64,000 nucleotides of DNA from Mallotus nudiflorus (taxonomy: Eukaryota; Streptophyta; Magnoliopsida; Malpighiales; Euphorbiaceae): NCBI GenBank assembly GCA_947683625.1, contig CANTUR010000113.1:2169001-2233000 (forward strand). The letters run 5' to 3'. A program made the translations under genes and the position numbers. Below are positions 46,990-59,790 of the stretch, one piece after another (position 1 is the stretch's first letter; every line of letters starts with the position of its first letter). Under the pieces are notes generated by a model. The model ran no database searches and was not told where the DNA came from. It was given only the letters and a program-made list of their open reading frames with translations.

Positions 46990-47250
46990 GTTGAAGAGGT
47001 GTTGCCTCTTGTCAATGAAGCAATCACCTCATCAATAAGGCGATCACCCCAATGACAGGCCTCTAGGAAGTCTCCCTTTTGCTTATGTGTGTTATATGCC
47101 TTATGTCTTAGAGATATTAGGGGTCCTTATTAATGAGGCGTCGCCTCATCAATGAGGTGACCGCCTCATCTCAATAAGGCATCGCCTCATTAATGAGGTG
47201 ACCGCCTCATCTCAATGAGGCGATCGCTTATTCAATGAGGCGATCGCCAC
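46990..47250. repeat. GAGGCGATCGCCTC palindrome cluster 2 (copy III)
   Basis: About eight degenerate copies occur, including GGCGTCGCC, GGTGACCGCC (twice), GGCATCGCC, GGCGATCGCT and a perfect GGCGATCGCC (47239-47248). Spacers are CTCATCAATGAG or CTCATCTCAATGAG, themselves nearly self-complementary. Confidence 0.88.
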
Positions 47251-48127
47251 ATTAACAGGTTTGCCCTACTTTCAGTTTCATTTTTATTAATGTTTGTCGT
47301 GACGTCTATTTTGGTATGTCCCCTTTTGACCTTAAACATGGCTATCTCATTGCATGATGATGTTCAATCTTGATTGTTTGATGCTTTTTTTAGTTCATAA
47401 TGTGAAAACCTTTTTTTTTCTTACAAAAGTCTCTTTGTAAGTAACGTTATATGTGATTTCATTTTTTTGAAAGGAAGGACTAACTGTGTATTGTTTGCAG
47501 GAATTATTTGATGATCTCTATCATTGAGTAGTCATCTTTGTTAGTTATCCCTTATATATTGCCGCTTTTATGTTATTTTATTGGTTTATTTTCGGTATAT
47601 GTTTAGTTTATTTTCTATATATTATTCTTTTATTTAGCTTAAAATCGTTGTAATCCTTAACCCCTTTCCCCCATTTGATTTTGAATGTATGGTTGTAAAT
47701 TATTATTTATTTTATTTCTGTTGAACGTTAGGACTCAAAAGTATGAAATTGGATTAATGTGCAAACTTGGACTTAACTATAAAATTTGGAAAGTAAATGA
47801 AGGTAAGTGCAACTTTGAATGTAAATGAGGAAATAATTAGATAATTAAATGGTAATAAAATGAAAAACATAAACGGAGGCCAACCGCAAGGTTGGGTGAG
47901 TATTCAAATGCTCATACCCAGTTTTTGAACTCGACCTCTGATGACGGCTTCTAGGAACCTTCGTGGGATCTAGTTGCTATACAGTGTGTCCCGGCTTTTA
48001 TCCGGGTGCCGACTCTATCTTCGAATAGGCTCAAGATCTATATCGTATTTTCTAGTGGGCCTCGAGTCCATATAATGTCGTGGTGGCCAAACACTTGGGC
48101 GCGCGCGCTAAACCCCGCCGCCTATAG

Positions 48128-48146
48128 TGGCGACTCCACTAGGGAT
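48128..48146 (+). other. primer-binding site
   Basis: GTGGCGACTCCACTAGGGA directly follows the 5' LTR. The TGGCGACTCC form is a recurrent PBS in plant Gypsy elements. Confidence 0.7.
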
Positions 48147-48614
48147 AGAGAAACTGATTATTGTCACTCATGACACGTACTAATCTGTGTTTTTTGACCC
48201 TTGAGTGGGGAGACGTATATGGATGTATATCGTTGTGGGAGCCAAAGCCTTTTTACCTAAAACTCAAGCCCATATAATGACCTAGCAACTATCCTTAGGA
48301 ATTTTCCCACATGCATGTGTATTATGCCATATAATGGACCCTTAAAATAAAACTCGAGCCCAGCAATAAGTAGTCCAAAGTGAAATGGGCCCTCGTGTCC
48401 AACCAAAGCCCATTATAAATAAACTAGTCAACAAGGGCCTCTCATGCCTATTTGTGACCCATTTTAAATGGGCCTTGACAAGTGAGTTTATGGTGCTAAG
48501 GATCTTGGCTCATAGAAAATGGACTCGGGCTTTATCTAAAGGAACCATTACTTGTTTGAATCATTTTGAGAGTTTTCTTGCATATGTAGGTTTTGTTATC
48601 CCCCGCTGATAATT

Positions 48615-51600
48615 AAAACTATCACGACCCAAAATAGAGGCCATGACCGGCACTAGGGAACGAAAATTCTTTCGAATCTGGAACCCGTGACAAGCCTAAA
48701 AAAATAAAAGCATGTAATATAATAAAATAAATAAAATAATTGTACAGCGAAAATTAAATCTCGAATATAAAATAATAATTTCTTAGCTCACTTTAACAGC
48801 ATAATTCACATCTCACATATATATAATAAAATCTTTAAGTACAAATATTTCAGAGTAACACTCTGAATTTAAAATCGCATACAATATAATAACAAATACA
48901 ACTCATGATAGATTTAAATACAACTACTACTGTAGTGTCTAGAGTACAAATAAAACTCAAGAAAGTGATTTACATAATAATGCCGGAGCGGAAGAAATCC
49001 GACGGATAGGTCTACTGCTAAGGTTTGAAGATGAAGACTCTCCTGAAAAAAATATCAACAGAGGGGAATCAGACCTCACTGAGTGAATTATTATAATATA
49101 TATACATGCATAACTAAATGTCAAATGCAGACACTCAATAGTATATATATGATAAATATATATACAGGCAATTATACACAGATGCAACAAAAATCATTTT
49201 ATAATGAAAATCATCGGTTTATGAAGGATCAAATAGAACCCTATATTTTCGCAACCTCAAATATCAATAGTAGGTACTCTATTCATATAGGCTCACTTAA
49301 TTCCAAGTAAATTCACTTAATCTATATGGACAGTAGACTAGCCCCAAGACACTAAGTCAACCGAGCTCCAACAGTCTGACTGTCAATGTGATTAGCCTCA
49401 AGACACTTGGTCAACCGAGCTCCAGCAATCACACTCTCAATCACATCTCATATCAAATCAATATCAATCAAGTCATATCCACCAATAGGTTAGTAATTTA
49501 ACATAAAATCTACTGTCGTACCGGTACGTACTCAGTCCTAGTGCTGCTCACTATGAAGCACGTTCTATCGATATCCTTCATTTTAATATAAAACATACAT
49601 TCCAGAAAATAAATGATGCATAGTGATATTTAAAATAAATAAATATACCATATATATACCAGAAATATACCTAAAATAAACTAAGTATATTTCAGGTATA
49701 TATACGTATAATCAACTTAAATAAATCACAAAACATTTTAAATTCAATCAATAATATATTTATAAACAAGCCATATATAATTGAAAAGGAAAACATGCAT
49801 ATATTTCATAATATACCAAAAATATATTAAAAGTATACCTAAATATACTTAAATATTCAAATAATCAATTATGCAAAAACTTATGTTTAAAATATAGAAT
49901 TTCTAAAACATGCACCATAAGCAATGCATATACATTATAATAACTCACAGTTGTGCACTCTTCGAGACGGGTCCAACGGGCCTGGTCCACTAGGCCTTGG
50001 TCTCGGCGCAACTCACAAATAAATAAATAACACGAAATTAGAATAAATCTAACTTAATTTATAGAAACTCGATCTAGAATTTTAAACACAGACAAATAAT
50101 AGGAATTTGACAGAATGTCACGTTTTACAAGAATTCTACCAAAAATTCGGCAGAACCTCCTCTACGGACATCTCTCTACTTAAAAAGTAGAGTCAGTCCT
50201 GCAAGAAAACACACTTCGAATACAAAATATGCTCACAACCCTCGGTTAGAATCCCAAACTGTAAATTCTACTGACTGAGGTCCACAATTCACAAAATATA
50301 TTAAAACTCCATAAATACCAAAAATACCCTTTTGATACCAAAATATAGCAAATTAAATATTTAAACACTAAAAATAATTATTTAATTAACAATTACTTAA
50401 AAACCCTAATATTAATATAATATTATTAAAAATCGATAATCTCAATAAATACACCAATATTAATAGAAATTCATTTTATAAATCCTAATTACTCAATTAG
50501 TCCAAAAGCATACTAAAAATTACTAAAAACCCATTTATTTACAAAAATAGTTTATTATATATAATTTGAAAATAATTTTTGAAAAATAGTTTTAATTAGT
50601 TAAAAATAGTAAATAATTTATAAAAATCATTTTTATACCTCAAATAATTATTAAAACCAATTAAACTTAATATTCAACTAAAATTACTATCAAATTACCA
50701 AAATACCCCTAATATATAAAAATTCACATAATATACTAAAAATACTCAAAAATTCAAAAAAAATTATATAATTACTCTAAAATTATTTCCTCAACATATA
50801 ATTTAATAAAATCAACAATTATACTCAATTAATCAATTAATTTTGACAAAACACATATATAACCTATATTTCCAAAATTCACATAAACTAAATAAAATTA
50901 TATTAATTACAAAAAAATCACAAAAATTATAAATTAAATTCTAAAATTAATTTCAACCTCCAAAAACACTAAAAATCACAATTTCACAAATTATTTAATT
51001 AATTTACGAAAATTAGAAAATAATAAAAAATTCACAAAAATCAAAATAAATTCTAAAAATTTCACAAAAATTCCAGAGTGTAGATTGAGGTAAAGGAACC
51101 ATATTTTGTGAAGGAATTAAGCTTGAATCTTAAATATTGAAGTTCAAAAAAATCAAGAAACAAAAAGGGCCGAAAACGAAATCAAGCTCAAATCCTTACC
51201 AAATCAAGTTTTCAAGCTACAAGGAGCTTAGAATCAGCTTCTATGGAGTTCTAGGAGCTCAACGGCACCAAAATCACCGGATTTGGTGATCGGAAAGTCT
51301 ACGAACGGCGAAGGGAAGAGTTTCGGGTTTCTCAGCCAAAATGGGCTGAAACGACGCCTGAGAAGGAGGAGGAAGGTGGCGGAGCAGCTAGAGATGGAGG
51401 CGACACTCTGGGAGGCACACCGACGGCCTGTGATCGGCGTTGCAGCGTGAGGTAAGGGGGAAGGGACGGTTTCGGGAGGTTGAAGATGAGTTTCTTCTTT
51501 TATATATATATATATATATATTATAACTTTAACTTTAATAATATAATTTAATAATATATATACACATTAAACACACACCACACAATATTATATACATATT

Positions 51601-51946
51601 TATATATATATATATACACACATATATGTATATATATAAATAACACATGCATAAAAAAAAATCCATGTATATATATATATAATAATACATACAATAATGA
51701 TAATGCATGAAACAATATAAATTAGTAAAATAGAATAACATTAAATAATAAAATATTATTTAAATATTATTTTCCAAAATAATAGGTTTTAGGATAATTT
51801 TTACGTAGAAATTTTTAAATAAACATAAAATAACGTTAATTATTCACAAAATAATTAAATAATCAAATATATATTTAAAATTTATTAATACTGCATATCC
51901 CGATTCAATATAAAAAACATTTAAAAACTCGGGTCTTAATAAAAAT
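48615..51946 (-). mobile_element. solo LTR B, same family as A
   Basis: The solo LTR spans 48620-51941 (3322 bp). The plus-strand start TATCACGACCC and end CGGGTCTTAATA correspond to TGTCACGACCC and CGGGATATTACA of copy A, with terminal bases changed by transitions. Flanks AAAAC and AAAAT form a 4-of-5 target duplication (included in the coordinates). It sits between the PBS and gag of the GCGATCGC-family element. It contains the same ordered blocks as A (GGAACCCGTGACAAGCCT, the GACACTAAGTCAACCGAG repeat, a GC-rich leader near 51230-51480) and AT microsatellites near 51500-51690. Confidence 0.88.
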
Positions 51947-52228
51947 CCAGGCCAAAAATCCTAGGACAAGATACTCGCCATTGAATACATGTGTAGGAGA
52001 AAAATGGCAAAAGTTTGCACGTTTAAGTTTCATGTTTTGATCTTGTATATCTTTTTGTGTGCAACCTTTTGCTTCTCAAATTTTTTTTAAATAAAACGGA
52101 CTTACATATCATGCATACACGTCATGCATCATTCTAACCAACTATTTTGTAGCACTATAAATCCTTTAATCTCAGCAGGGTGGGTCTGAGCTAGTTCAAG
52201 TTGTTTGGTCAGGAATTCAAAAATAGGA

Positions 52229-53155
52229 ATGGCAGGAGGGTTCGATCCAGAAGCATTTGGGGCATGGTTAAAAGAAGAAGTAATAACAAAAACCTAGGCT
52301 ATGATGAGAGAAATTATGGGAGAAATTACTAAGCTCATTAGAGAGAGTCAGCCAGCACAGCCACCTAATGCACCACCAATTGATCCAGTGGACCTCGATG
52401 AGAAAATACCAATTAGAGGAAGGGAAGAAGATGATGTGATAATGTTGGCCAATCTGATGAATTAAAGAAATATTATCCCAGCCGAAGATATGGGTTAAAC
52501 TGAGTGGGCTAAGAACATGACCAAGGTGATGAACCAGATGCAGGTGATGATGAAAGAGAAAGGTATGGTCGCTCCTCTAGATTATGATCTAAATTTAGAA
52601 AAGGGTGATGAACCGTTTCCTCTTAAGTTTAAATTCCCAAACATGAAGAAGTATACTGGTGTTGAGGATCCCCATTTGCATTTGAAATAGTATGTGACTT
52701 ACATGAAGGCTACCGAGCTAACTGAGAGCCAAATTATTAAGCAGTTCCCTATTTCATTTGAGGGGGCACCAATCTGTTGGTATTACACCTTGGAATCACA
52801 TGTTCAGTTAGATTGGAAGGAATTGTGTGCCATTTTCATCAAGCAATACAGTCTTAATGTTTAACTAGAGGTGTCCTTAAGAGATCTGCAGAATACCAAA
52901 TAGAACTTTAATGAGCCTTTTGCTGACTACCTGACTCGTTGGAGGGGAAAGTTGTCCTTAATGAGGCATAGGCTTGCTGAGTCCGACCAGTTAGTCCTGG
53001 CAATAGAAGGGTGTGTCCCAGCATTGTCTAGGAAATTAAAGGATTTGGGGATCAAGAACTTTGAAGAATTATACATATTTGGGGTCCAGAAGGAGTCGGT
53101 TTGGCTCAAGAGAAGAAATTCTTTAGAAGAGGATCTGTGGGCAAAGAGGGGGTAA
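52229..53155 (+). pseudogene. Gag, GCGATCGC-family Gypsy element
   Basis: From ATG 52229 the frame reads MAGGFDPEAFGAWLKEE. It goes on to the Retrotrans_gag core: KFKFPNMKKYTGVEDPHLHL, QFPISFEGAPICWYYTLE, ELCAIFIKQY and EPFADYLTRWRGKL. Six in-frame stops interrupt it, several readable as TGG or CAG changed to TAG. The end near 53155 still has EELYIFGVQKE. Gag would build the particle. This copy cannot. Confidence 0.8.
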
Positions 53156-54560
53156 GCTCAAGCTAATGTTCAGATTCATGCCATTTAACCACCAAACAAC
53201 AATGTACAAGTCAGTGTAGTCGGACAGCCTCAAAGATTTTCAAATCTGGGACGTCCTATGTCCAAGGTCTTTGATAAGCTTATTAAAAAGAGAACATGCT
53301 GCGGCCTTTACCTTCACAATAACCCTTGCCTGGAGCCAACCCAAAATTTTTTTATAAATTTCATCAGACCATCGAACATGACATAGACAACTATGCCTAG
53401 TTAAAGCATGAAATCCAAGACTTAATTAGACTCAGGCAAAATTACTGACCTAGAAAATAAAAAACCAAACACACAAACCAACCTGTTACCCAATTACCAA
53501 AATGTACCACCACCAAACCCACCCATTCTTATGGTCAACTCTGGCCTAACAGAAGAGTAAGTCCTAAACTCCTTCATTGATGTCTCCCATAACTCCCTAA
53601 AAACCAAACCTAAAAATCTAAAACCAAATAAACAACCCATGGAGTTACAGGTACAAGTCTTGGACATATAGAGTTCTGATGATGAGAGCAAAGAACAAGT
53701 TGACCTGTGGGACAATGAGGGGTGTGAGCCAAGTTAGTCTGTGGGGAAGGTCGAAGAAAACAAAGAGGAAACCAAGCCTATCAAGTCTAGGCCCAAAAAG
53801 GCAAAAGGTGTAGAGAAGGGAAAGGAGATAGAGCAAAGCCAAGAAACCATTGCCAGTGTTTAGGAGTTACTCATGCATTTTAGGGATCATAGGGAAACCC
53901 TGGTCCTAGCATTGGACCAGAAAAAGATTTCCACTAATTCTACTCTAGAGTAGATGGTCCAGTCACTAATGGAAACCCCTCAAGGAATAATAGCATTTTC
54001 TAATGATGATCTACCTCTAGAAAGGAGGGATCATCACAAAGCTCTATTTATCAAAGTCGAGGTAAAAGGGAAAATGGCCTGCTGTGTGATGGTCGACAAC
54101 AGTTTTGCCATCAATGTGTGTTCATTGAAGATTCTACCGAAGCTAGGGTTGATAGTGGCTGACTTAAAGCCTTATGAGGTAGTTATCAAGGCTTATGATG
54201 ACACCAAGAGGTTTGTAGAAGGAACTTTCAGGGCGTTGGTTAAAACGGGACCTATAGAAGTCTAGGTTGACTTGCATGTGATTGATATCCTGGTAACATT
54301 TGCCATTTTATTGAGGAGGCCATGGTTTCACCCTCTAGGTGGCATTCCATCCACTGTTCATCAAAAGATTAAATTTTCACATGAAGGAAGAATTTTCACC
54401 ATCTCAGCTGAAACTTAAGTCGCCGTAGCTGCACTAAAGTTAATCCCTAAGGAGATTTCCCTTAGCCCTAGTTTTGAAGTCTGTGTAATCTATGAGGATG
54501 AGATGGATGAAAAGGTTTTGAGAATGATGTGCAATATGAAATTTTTGCCTAGCATGGGAT
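53156..54560 (+). pseudogene. Gag-Pol linker and protease region
   Basis: A poorly conserved linker is followed by MVQSLMETPQGIIAFSNDDL at 53954. Then comes ALFIKVEVKGKMACCVMVDN, and directly after it SFAINVC. The protease of this lineage normally has DNGSAxNV at that point, so the Gly and the active-site context are altered here. A conserved LRRPWFHPLGG-like block follows near 54310. Several stops are present. Confidence 0.7.
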
Positions 54561-55311
54561 TGGGGAAGAATCAGAGTGGACCTTCAGAGTTTGTGGGAAA
54601 TAAAGTACCTATTTTGAAACAAGGGTTAGGATTCAAAGAGGCTGACAAAGCTAGGGAAGAGATAAGTGTATAGGAACAGTCTGAAGAAAAAGAAAAGGAG
54701 ACCGTGGCTAGAAAGAAAACTCTGTGGGAAATCTTTGTAAAGGAAAGCACTGGGCACCCATACAGCGGGACTCCATAACCTCTCCTGATGGTTGGGGAAG
54801 TTATCCCGGGATTCAAAATTTTTGCTGAATTTATGAACAAAGCTAAGGGAGTCGCTGCTGAAAAAGCATCTACTAAGGAGCTGGTACTGGCTGAAGAGGA
54901 ATTTAAAGAGGATAAAGTTACCTCAAAGCATAAAGGCATTGATGACCAGAGCAAAGACATTGACTTTGAAACCTATGTCCTCAACTCTATCATAGATACC
55001 TTTTATAATGACTTTGATGTTTCTATTGCTTCTTTGTTTGAGACTGATGATCTTTTCTTTTCAAAAGTGAATGCAATGAAGTCTGAGTTTGCTTATTTGT
55101 GTGATGTGTTTCCTAATGGTTATTCTATTTATGATGATCATTTCATGCATATATTTGACATTAATTCCATGAAAACTTAGTCATTTAATTTAGGCACACA
55201 CGATAATCCTAAAAATATATTGCTTACTTCTGGTTTAACTCATGATGAGAGAAAAAAATGAAAGAAATCTTAAAAAAAAGATAGAAAGTATTTGCTTAGG
55301 GTTATGAAGAC

Positions 55312-56163
55312 ATGCCCAGAATCGACAGAGATATCTCTAAACACAAAATCCCCACATATCCTTACATAGCACCAATAAAGCAAAAGCAAAGAAGGTTAAG
55401 GCCAGAATGGGCTCTTTTAGTCAAAAAAGAGGTCAAAAACCAGCTAAAAGAAAAGTTTTTAGAAGTGGTAGAGGACACTCAATGGTTAGCGAATATAGTT
55501 CCTGTTCCTAAGAAGGATGGAAGGGTTAGAGTGTGTGTGTACTACCGAGATCTGAATAAAGCCTGCCCCAAGGATGACTTCCTACTACCGCATATCAATA
55601 CATTAATTGATAGTGCAACTTTTAATACAATGTACTCTTTCATGGATGGATTTTCAGGATACAATCAAATCATGATGGCAGTAATAGATAAATTGAAGAC
55701 ATCTTTCATCACCAAATGGGGCATGTACTGTTATCGAGTAATGCCTTTCGGGTTGAAGAATGTGGAAGCCACTTATCAAAGGATGGCAACTGCCTTATTG
55801 CATGACATGATCCATAAAGAGGTTGAAGTGTATGTGGATGATATGATGGTGAAGTCTGCATCTAGGGAAAGGCATTTCGAAGCACTAGACAAGTTTCTAG
55901 CTAGGGCAAAAAGGTGTAATCTCAGGCTGAACCCGAAGAAATGTGTTTCTGGGGTCACGTCTAAGAAACTGTTGGGACACATTGTCAGCCAGAAAGGAAT
56001 AGAGGTGGATCTAGAGAAGATCAGAGCAATTAGGGTTATGCCTACACCAAAGAATGAAAAAGAGGTTAGAGGGTTTTTGGGGCATCTACAGTATATCAGC
56101 AAATTTATAGCCAAATTAATAGTCGTCTGTAATCCCATCTTTAAGCTTCTAAAAAAAGAATAA
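55312..56163 (+). pseudogene. reverse transcriptase, GCGATCGC-family element
   Basis: This is the longest surviving pol frame, 283 codons, interrupted only at its end. It contains VPKKDGRVRVCVYYRDLNKA, CPKDDFLLPHINTLID, YSFMDGFSGYNQI, RVMPFGLKNVEATYQRM and the catalytic YVDDM (YVDD at 55831-55842). The thumb reads RLNPKKCVSGV and LLGHIVSQKGIEVD. The usual VDYRDLN is VYYRDLN, which replaces a catalytic-region Asp. The frame ends at a stop at 56161. Confidence 0.88.
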
Positions 56164-57110
56164 CCTATTGTGTGGGACAAAAGATGTCAACAAGCCTTTG
56201 AAGCTCTCAAGGGTTATCTAATGAATCCTCCTATTTTATAACCACCGAGACCGGGTAAAGCCTTGACCTTGTATCTGGCAATTGAGGAGGACGCAATAGG
56301 GGTAATACTGGCACAAGAAGGTGAAAAGAAGATAAAATGTGTCGTGTATTATCTGAGTAAGAAGCTTCTATCATACGAAACCACTTACAGCCTGGTGGAG
56401 AAAACGTGCCTAGCAATAATTTAGGCAATGAAAAAACTCTGACACTATTTTTAGTCTTATAAAGTGTAGGCAATTTCTAAACATGATCCCCTCAAGTATC
56501 TCCAATAAACCCCGTCTTTTATAAGAAAATTGGCTAGGTGGCTCATTCTACTCATGGAGTTTGACATAGAATACATAGCCAAAAAGATGGTGAAAGGAAG
56601 AGCAGTAGCAGACTTCTTGGCACAAAGCCCAGTGGATGACAACCAAGAATGAAAGTTGGAGTTTCCTAGTGAACATCTAGGGGCAATAGAGATATAAGGT
56701 TAGGAAATGTACTTTGATGGAGTTGTTAACAACAAAAGGGCTGGAATAGGGGTAATTTTAGTTACGCCAAAAGGAGAAATGATCCTGATAGCAAAAAGAC
56801 TTGAGTTTAGAGCAACTAATAACCAAACAGAATACGAGGCCTACATTTTTGGTTTAGAGGCATTACGCAGCGTAGGGGCAGAGAATGTTACTATCTATGG
56901 GGATTCCATGCTAGTTATAAAATAAGCTGCCAAAGAATGGGAGATAAAAAAAGATAGATTATGGCTATACTAGGAATACCTGGCCACCATCCTATGCTCC
57001 TTTACTTAGTGTAAATTTGTCCATTTACCAAAGAAAGAAAACCAGGTAGCTGATGCCCTAGCTACACTGGCCTCTATGTGGGAAAGTGGGAAACAACTAT
57101 AAGCTAGGCC
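56164..57110 (+). pseudogene. two RNase H domains in tandem
   Basis: The RT-linked RNase H (56164-56640) has LYLAIEEDAIGVILAQ, VVYYLSKKLLSYETTY and DIEYIAKKMVKGRAVADFLA. The second RNase H (56704-57100) has MYFDGVVNNKRAGIGVILV, NNQTEYEAYIFGLEAL, VTIYGDSMLVIK and VADALATLASMW. The second domain keeps the Asp, Glu, Asp pattern. Both are cut by stops, several of them readable as CAG to TAG, CGA to TGA or TGG to TAG. Two RNase H copies mark the Tat lineage. Confidence 0.8.
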
Positions 57111-57239
57111 CTTAATTCTTACGAAATCTTTAGTCCCCTATTACAAAGAGGTGAGAGTGACGCCAGTTGATGCTACCAAGAAACCTTAGTTCTATGATTT
57201 ACAAAGGTATCTGGAAACTAGGCAGTTTCCTAATGACAC

Positions 57240-58432
57240 CGATAAGAAAAAAAGAATATCCCTGCAAATGTTGTCTCGACAGTTCATAAGTCACAATGGG
57301 ATGTTATACAAAAGAATGCCGGTCGGGGTACACCTCAGGTGTGTTGATAAGGATAAAGCCTGGAAGCTTATGGAAGCGATTTATGAAGGGGTGTGCGGGT
57401 CACACATGAATGAAACTATTTTAGCAAAGAAAATAGCCCGTCAGGGGTACTTTTGGCTCACCATGAAGGCAAATTATGTTAGATATATAAAGAAATATCA
57501 TAATTTCCAAAGTTATAGTGATGTTAACCACCTACCATCTATGGAGCTTCAGGGAATGACTTCTCCTTGGCCGTTTGCTGTATAGGGGATTAACATCATA
57601 GGAGAGATAAGGTCGAAAGCAACTAATGGTCATTAGTATATCATTGTGGATATCGACTACTTCTCCAAATGGGTTGAGGCTGAGTCTTATGCTGCTGTGG
57701 GGTGGAAGCAAATGTCGAAGTTCATCGAAAAGAATATAATTTGCAGATATATTTTGCCGTACCATATAGTTACAGACAATGGTGTTCAATTTCGAGTAGA
57801 AATGGCCACACTACTGAAAGACTATAAGATTGAGCACCACAGGTCATCTCCATATAGGCTGCAGGCAAATGGGGTGGTGGAAGCAGCAAACAATAATGTA
57901 AAAAAGATCTTAGCTAAGATGCTGGAAAATTACTGAGATTGGGCCAATTATTTACAATTCGCATTATGGGGGTACTGAACCACTGCTAGAACTTCGACAG
58001 GAGTCACTCCGTACTCTTTGGTTTATGGGTGTGAGGTTGTCTTGCTAGTAGAGGTTGAGATAAGGTCATTGAGAGTCCTTTTGAAATCTAAACTCCCCAA
58101 GTATCAGTGGATTGAAAGTCAATTGGCTAAGTTGACATTGCTAGATGAAAAAAGGATGAAGGCTATGTATCATTCTCAGCTATATCAGAAAAGAATAGCC
58201 CAAGCCTACAATAAGAAGATCATGCCAGGCAAGATTCGAGAAGGGGATTTAGTATTGAAACTTACATGATCAATCATGACCGACCCTTGAGGGAAGTTTA
58301 AGCCCAATTAGGAGGGATCGTATTTGGTAAAGAAGTTATTTTTGAAAGGTGCTGCCATTTTGTCTGACATGGAGGGAAATGAGTTTAAAGAACCTATTAA
58401 CCTAAACAAGCTCAAGAAATACTTTCTATAAA
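57240..58432 (+). pseudogene. integrase, GCGATCGC-family element
   Basis: The zinc-binding region (KKYHNFQSY near 57490-57520) has lost both expected Cys. The catalytic core keeps D in DIDYFSKW, D in VTDNGVQF, and E in NGVVEAANNNVKK. The C-terminal part (PGKIREGDLVLK, then GAAILSDMEGNEFKEPINLN) ends LKKYF near 58432. At least four stops are present, so it is inactive. Confidence 0.85.
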
Positions 58433-59449
58433 AAAGTCTCGCTAGAGAGAAAATCTCAAAAAGGGGTTGTCTAGGCAAAAGTTAGAGACTAAAAAGAAAA
58501 AAAAAAGAAAAGAAAAAGGTCCTGCTGGATCGAAAACCTCAAAAGAGGCGGTCCAGGCAAAAGTTAAGGACATGTAAAAGGAGAAGAAAGACACAAAATG
58601 ATTAGTTAGAAAACTTACAAAGGCAAGCCAACTAATAACATGAGATGTACCAAAAGCAAAATGTATATACGTTTTGTGCTTAAATGAAATAAAATTGATT
58701 GCTTTAATTACTATTAAACATTGCATAAAGTGTCCATTACGAGCTGTTTAACTAGTACAAAAGGAAAATTACTTCTAACAAAAGGGGAAATGATGACTTC
58801 ATTTCATAAGCTAATTTTGCTTTCTCTTTTTTTATTGCCTACCCTATGAACTTGACATTTGTAACTCTATTTTTCTTTTGTATTTAATAAATTCATCTTT
58901 TTCTGTCTACTGCAAACAAACCCTTGCTTTGTAATAATCATCAGTAATCTGATCTCCGTCGTAGCTCAAATTTCTTTCGATGACTCTTCGAGGCCAAGTT
59001 GCCACCAATTGGTCTAGGCAATTTTGAGAAAGGGGCCCTGGCTCGAACTCATGAACAAGCTCCACGATTAATTATTTGTGACCATATTGGCGACAAAGGC
59101 GGGCTGGATTATAAAAAGTGGCAAAATGGAGAATGGCAACCGGAACACAATATGCATAAGAATGAATGGTCACATGCTGCAAACCACTAGGGGCACATCC
59201 AGCGGATTAGTGTATTAGGGAACATCGATAGCCAGCCGTGAATGTCTGCAGGAATTGGATGTAGCTTTCTTATTCGATAATGCTTCATTTTGTAGCATCT
59301 GATGTCTTGAGGAGGTTCGATCAGGCCTAGCTTTTCGTAAAACCACATTTGCGGGTTTGTAAATAATTAGACATAGATAGTATGATAGTTGGAAGTTAGG
59401 AAGGGATAATGGGAAGTTTACCTCCAACAAGAATGGACTTCTTGAGAAT

Positions 59450-59454
59450 CTTCG
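59450..59454. repeat. target-site duplication CTTCG
   Basis: CTTCG precedes solo LTR C and is repeated exactly at 62638-62642. Confidence 0.9.
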
Positions 59455-59759
59455 TGTAATACCCTATGTTTTAACTAAATAAAGTAATTTTATATTTAAA
59501 TCTTTAATAAATACTTTTAGGTTATATTATATAAATGATAGTTATTTTTCTATCTAATGGAGGTATATATATATTTATGTTAATATTATATTTAGGGTTA
59601 AATATTATTTTAGATGTGTATATTAAAGTAATTTGTGTATATATGTATGTATTTGTAGTATATGTATATATATATATATGTACTAATATTTATCTATAAA
59701 CATACATGAATAACTATATATCAATATATATAAATATAAGTGTATATTAATGGTTATTA

Positions 59760-59790
<31 letters not shown>

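Larger units (their letters stand above)
45986..48127 (+). repeat. 5' LTR, GCGATCGC family, copy III
   Basis: The 2142-bp LTR runs from TATAGACATCCGATTTAGTCGG (TG mutated to TA) to GCCGCCTATA (CA mutated to TA), and matches solo copy II along its length. It carries two palindrome clusters (46205-46325 and 46990-47250) and between them a long purine tract (46420-46690). The tract yields a Lys/Glu/Arg-rich frame of 77 codons (46474-46707); since the other copies do not keep it, I treat it as composition. The 3' third holds the conserved block ending CTAAACCCCGCCGCC. Confidence 0.88.
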
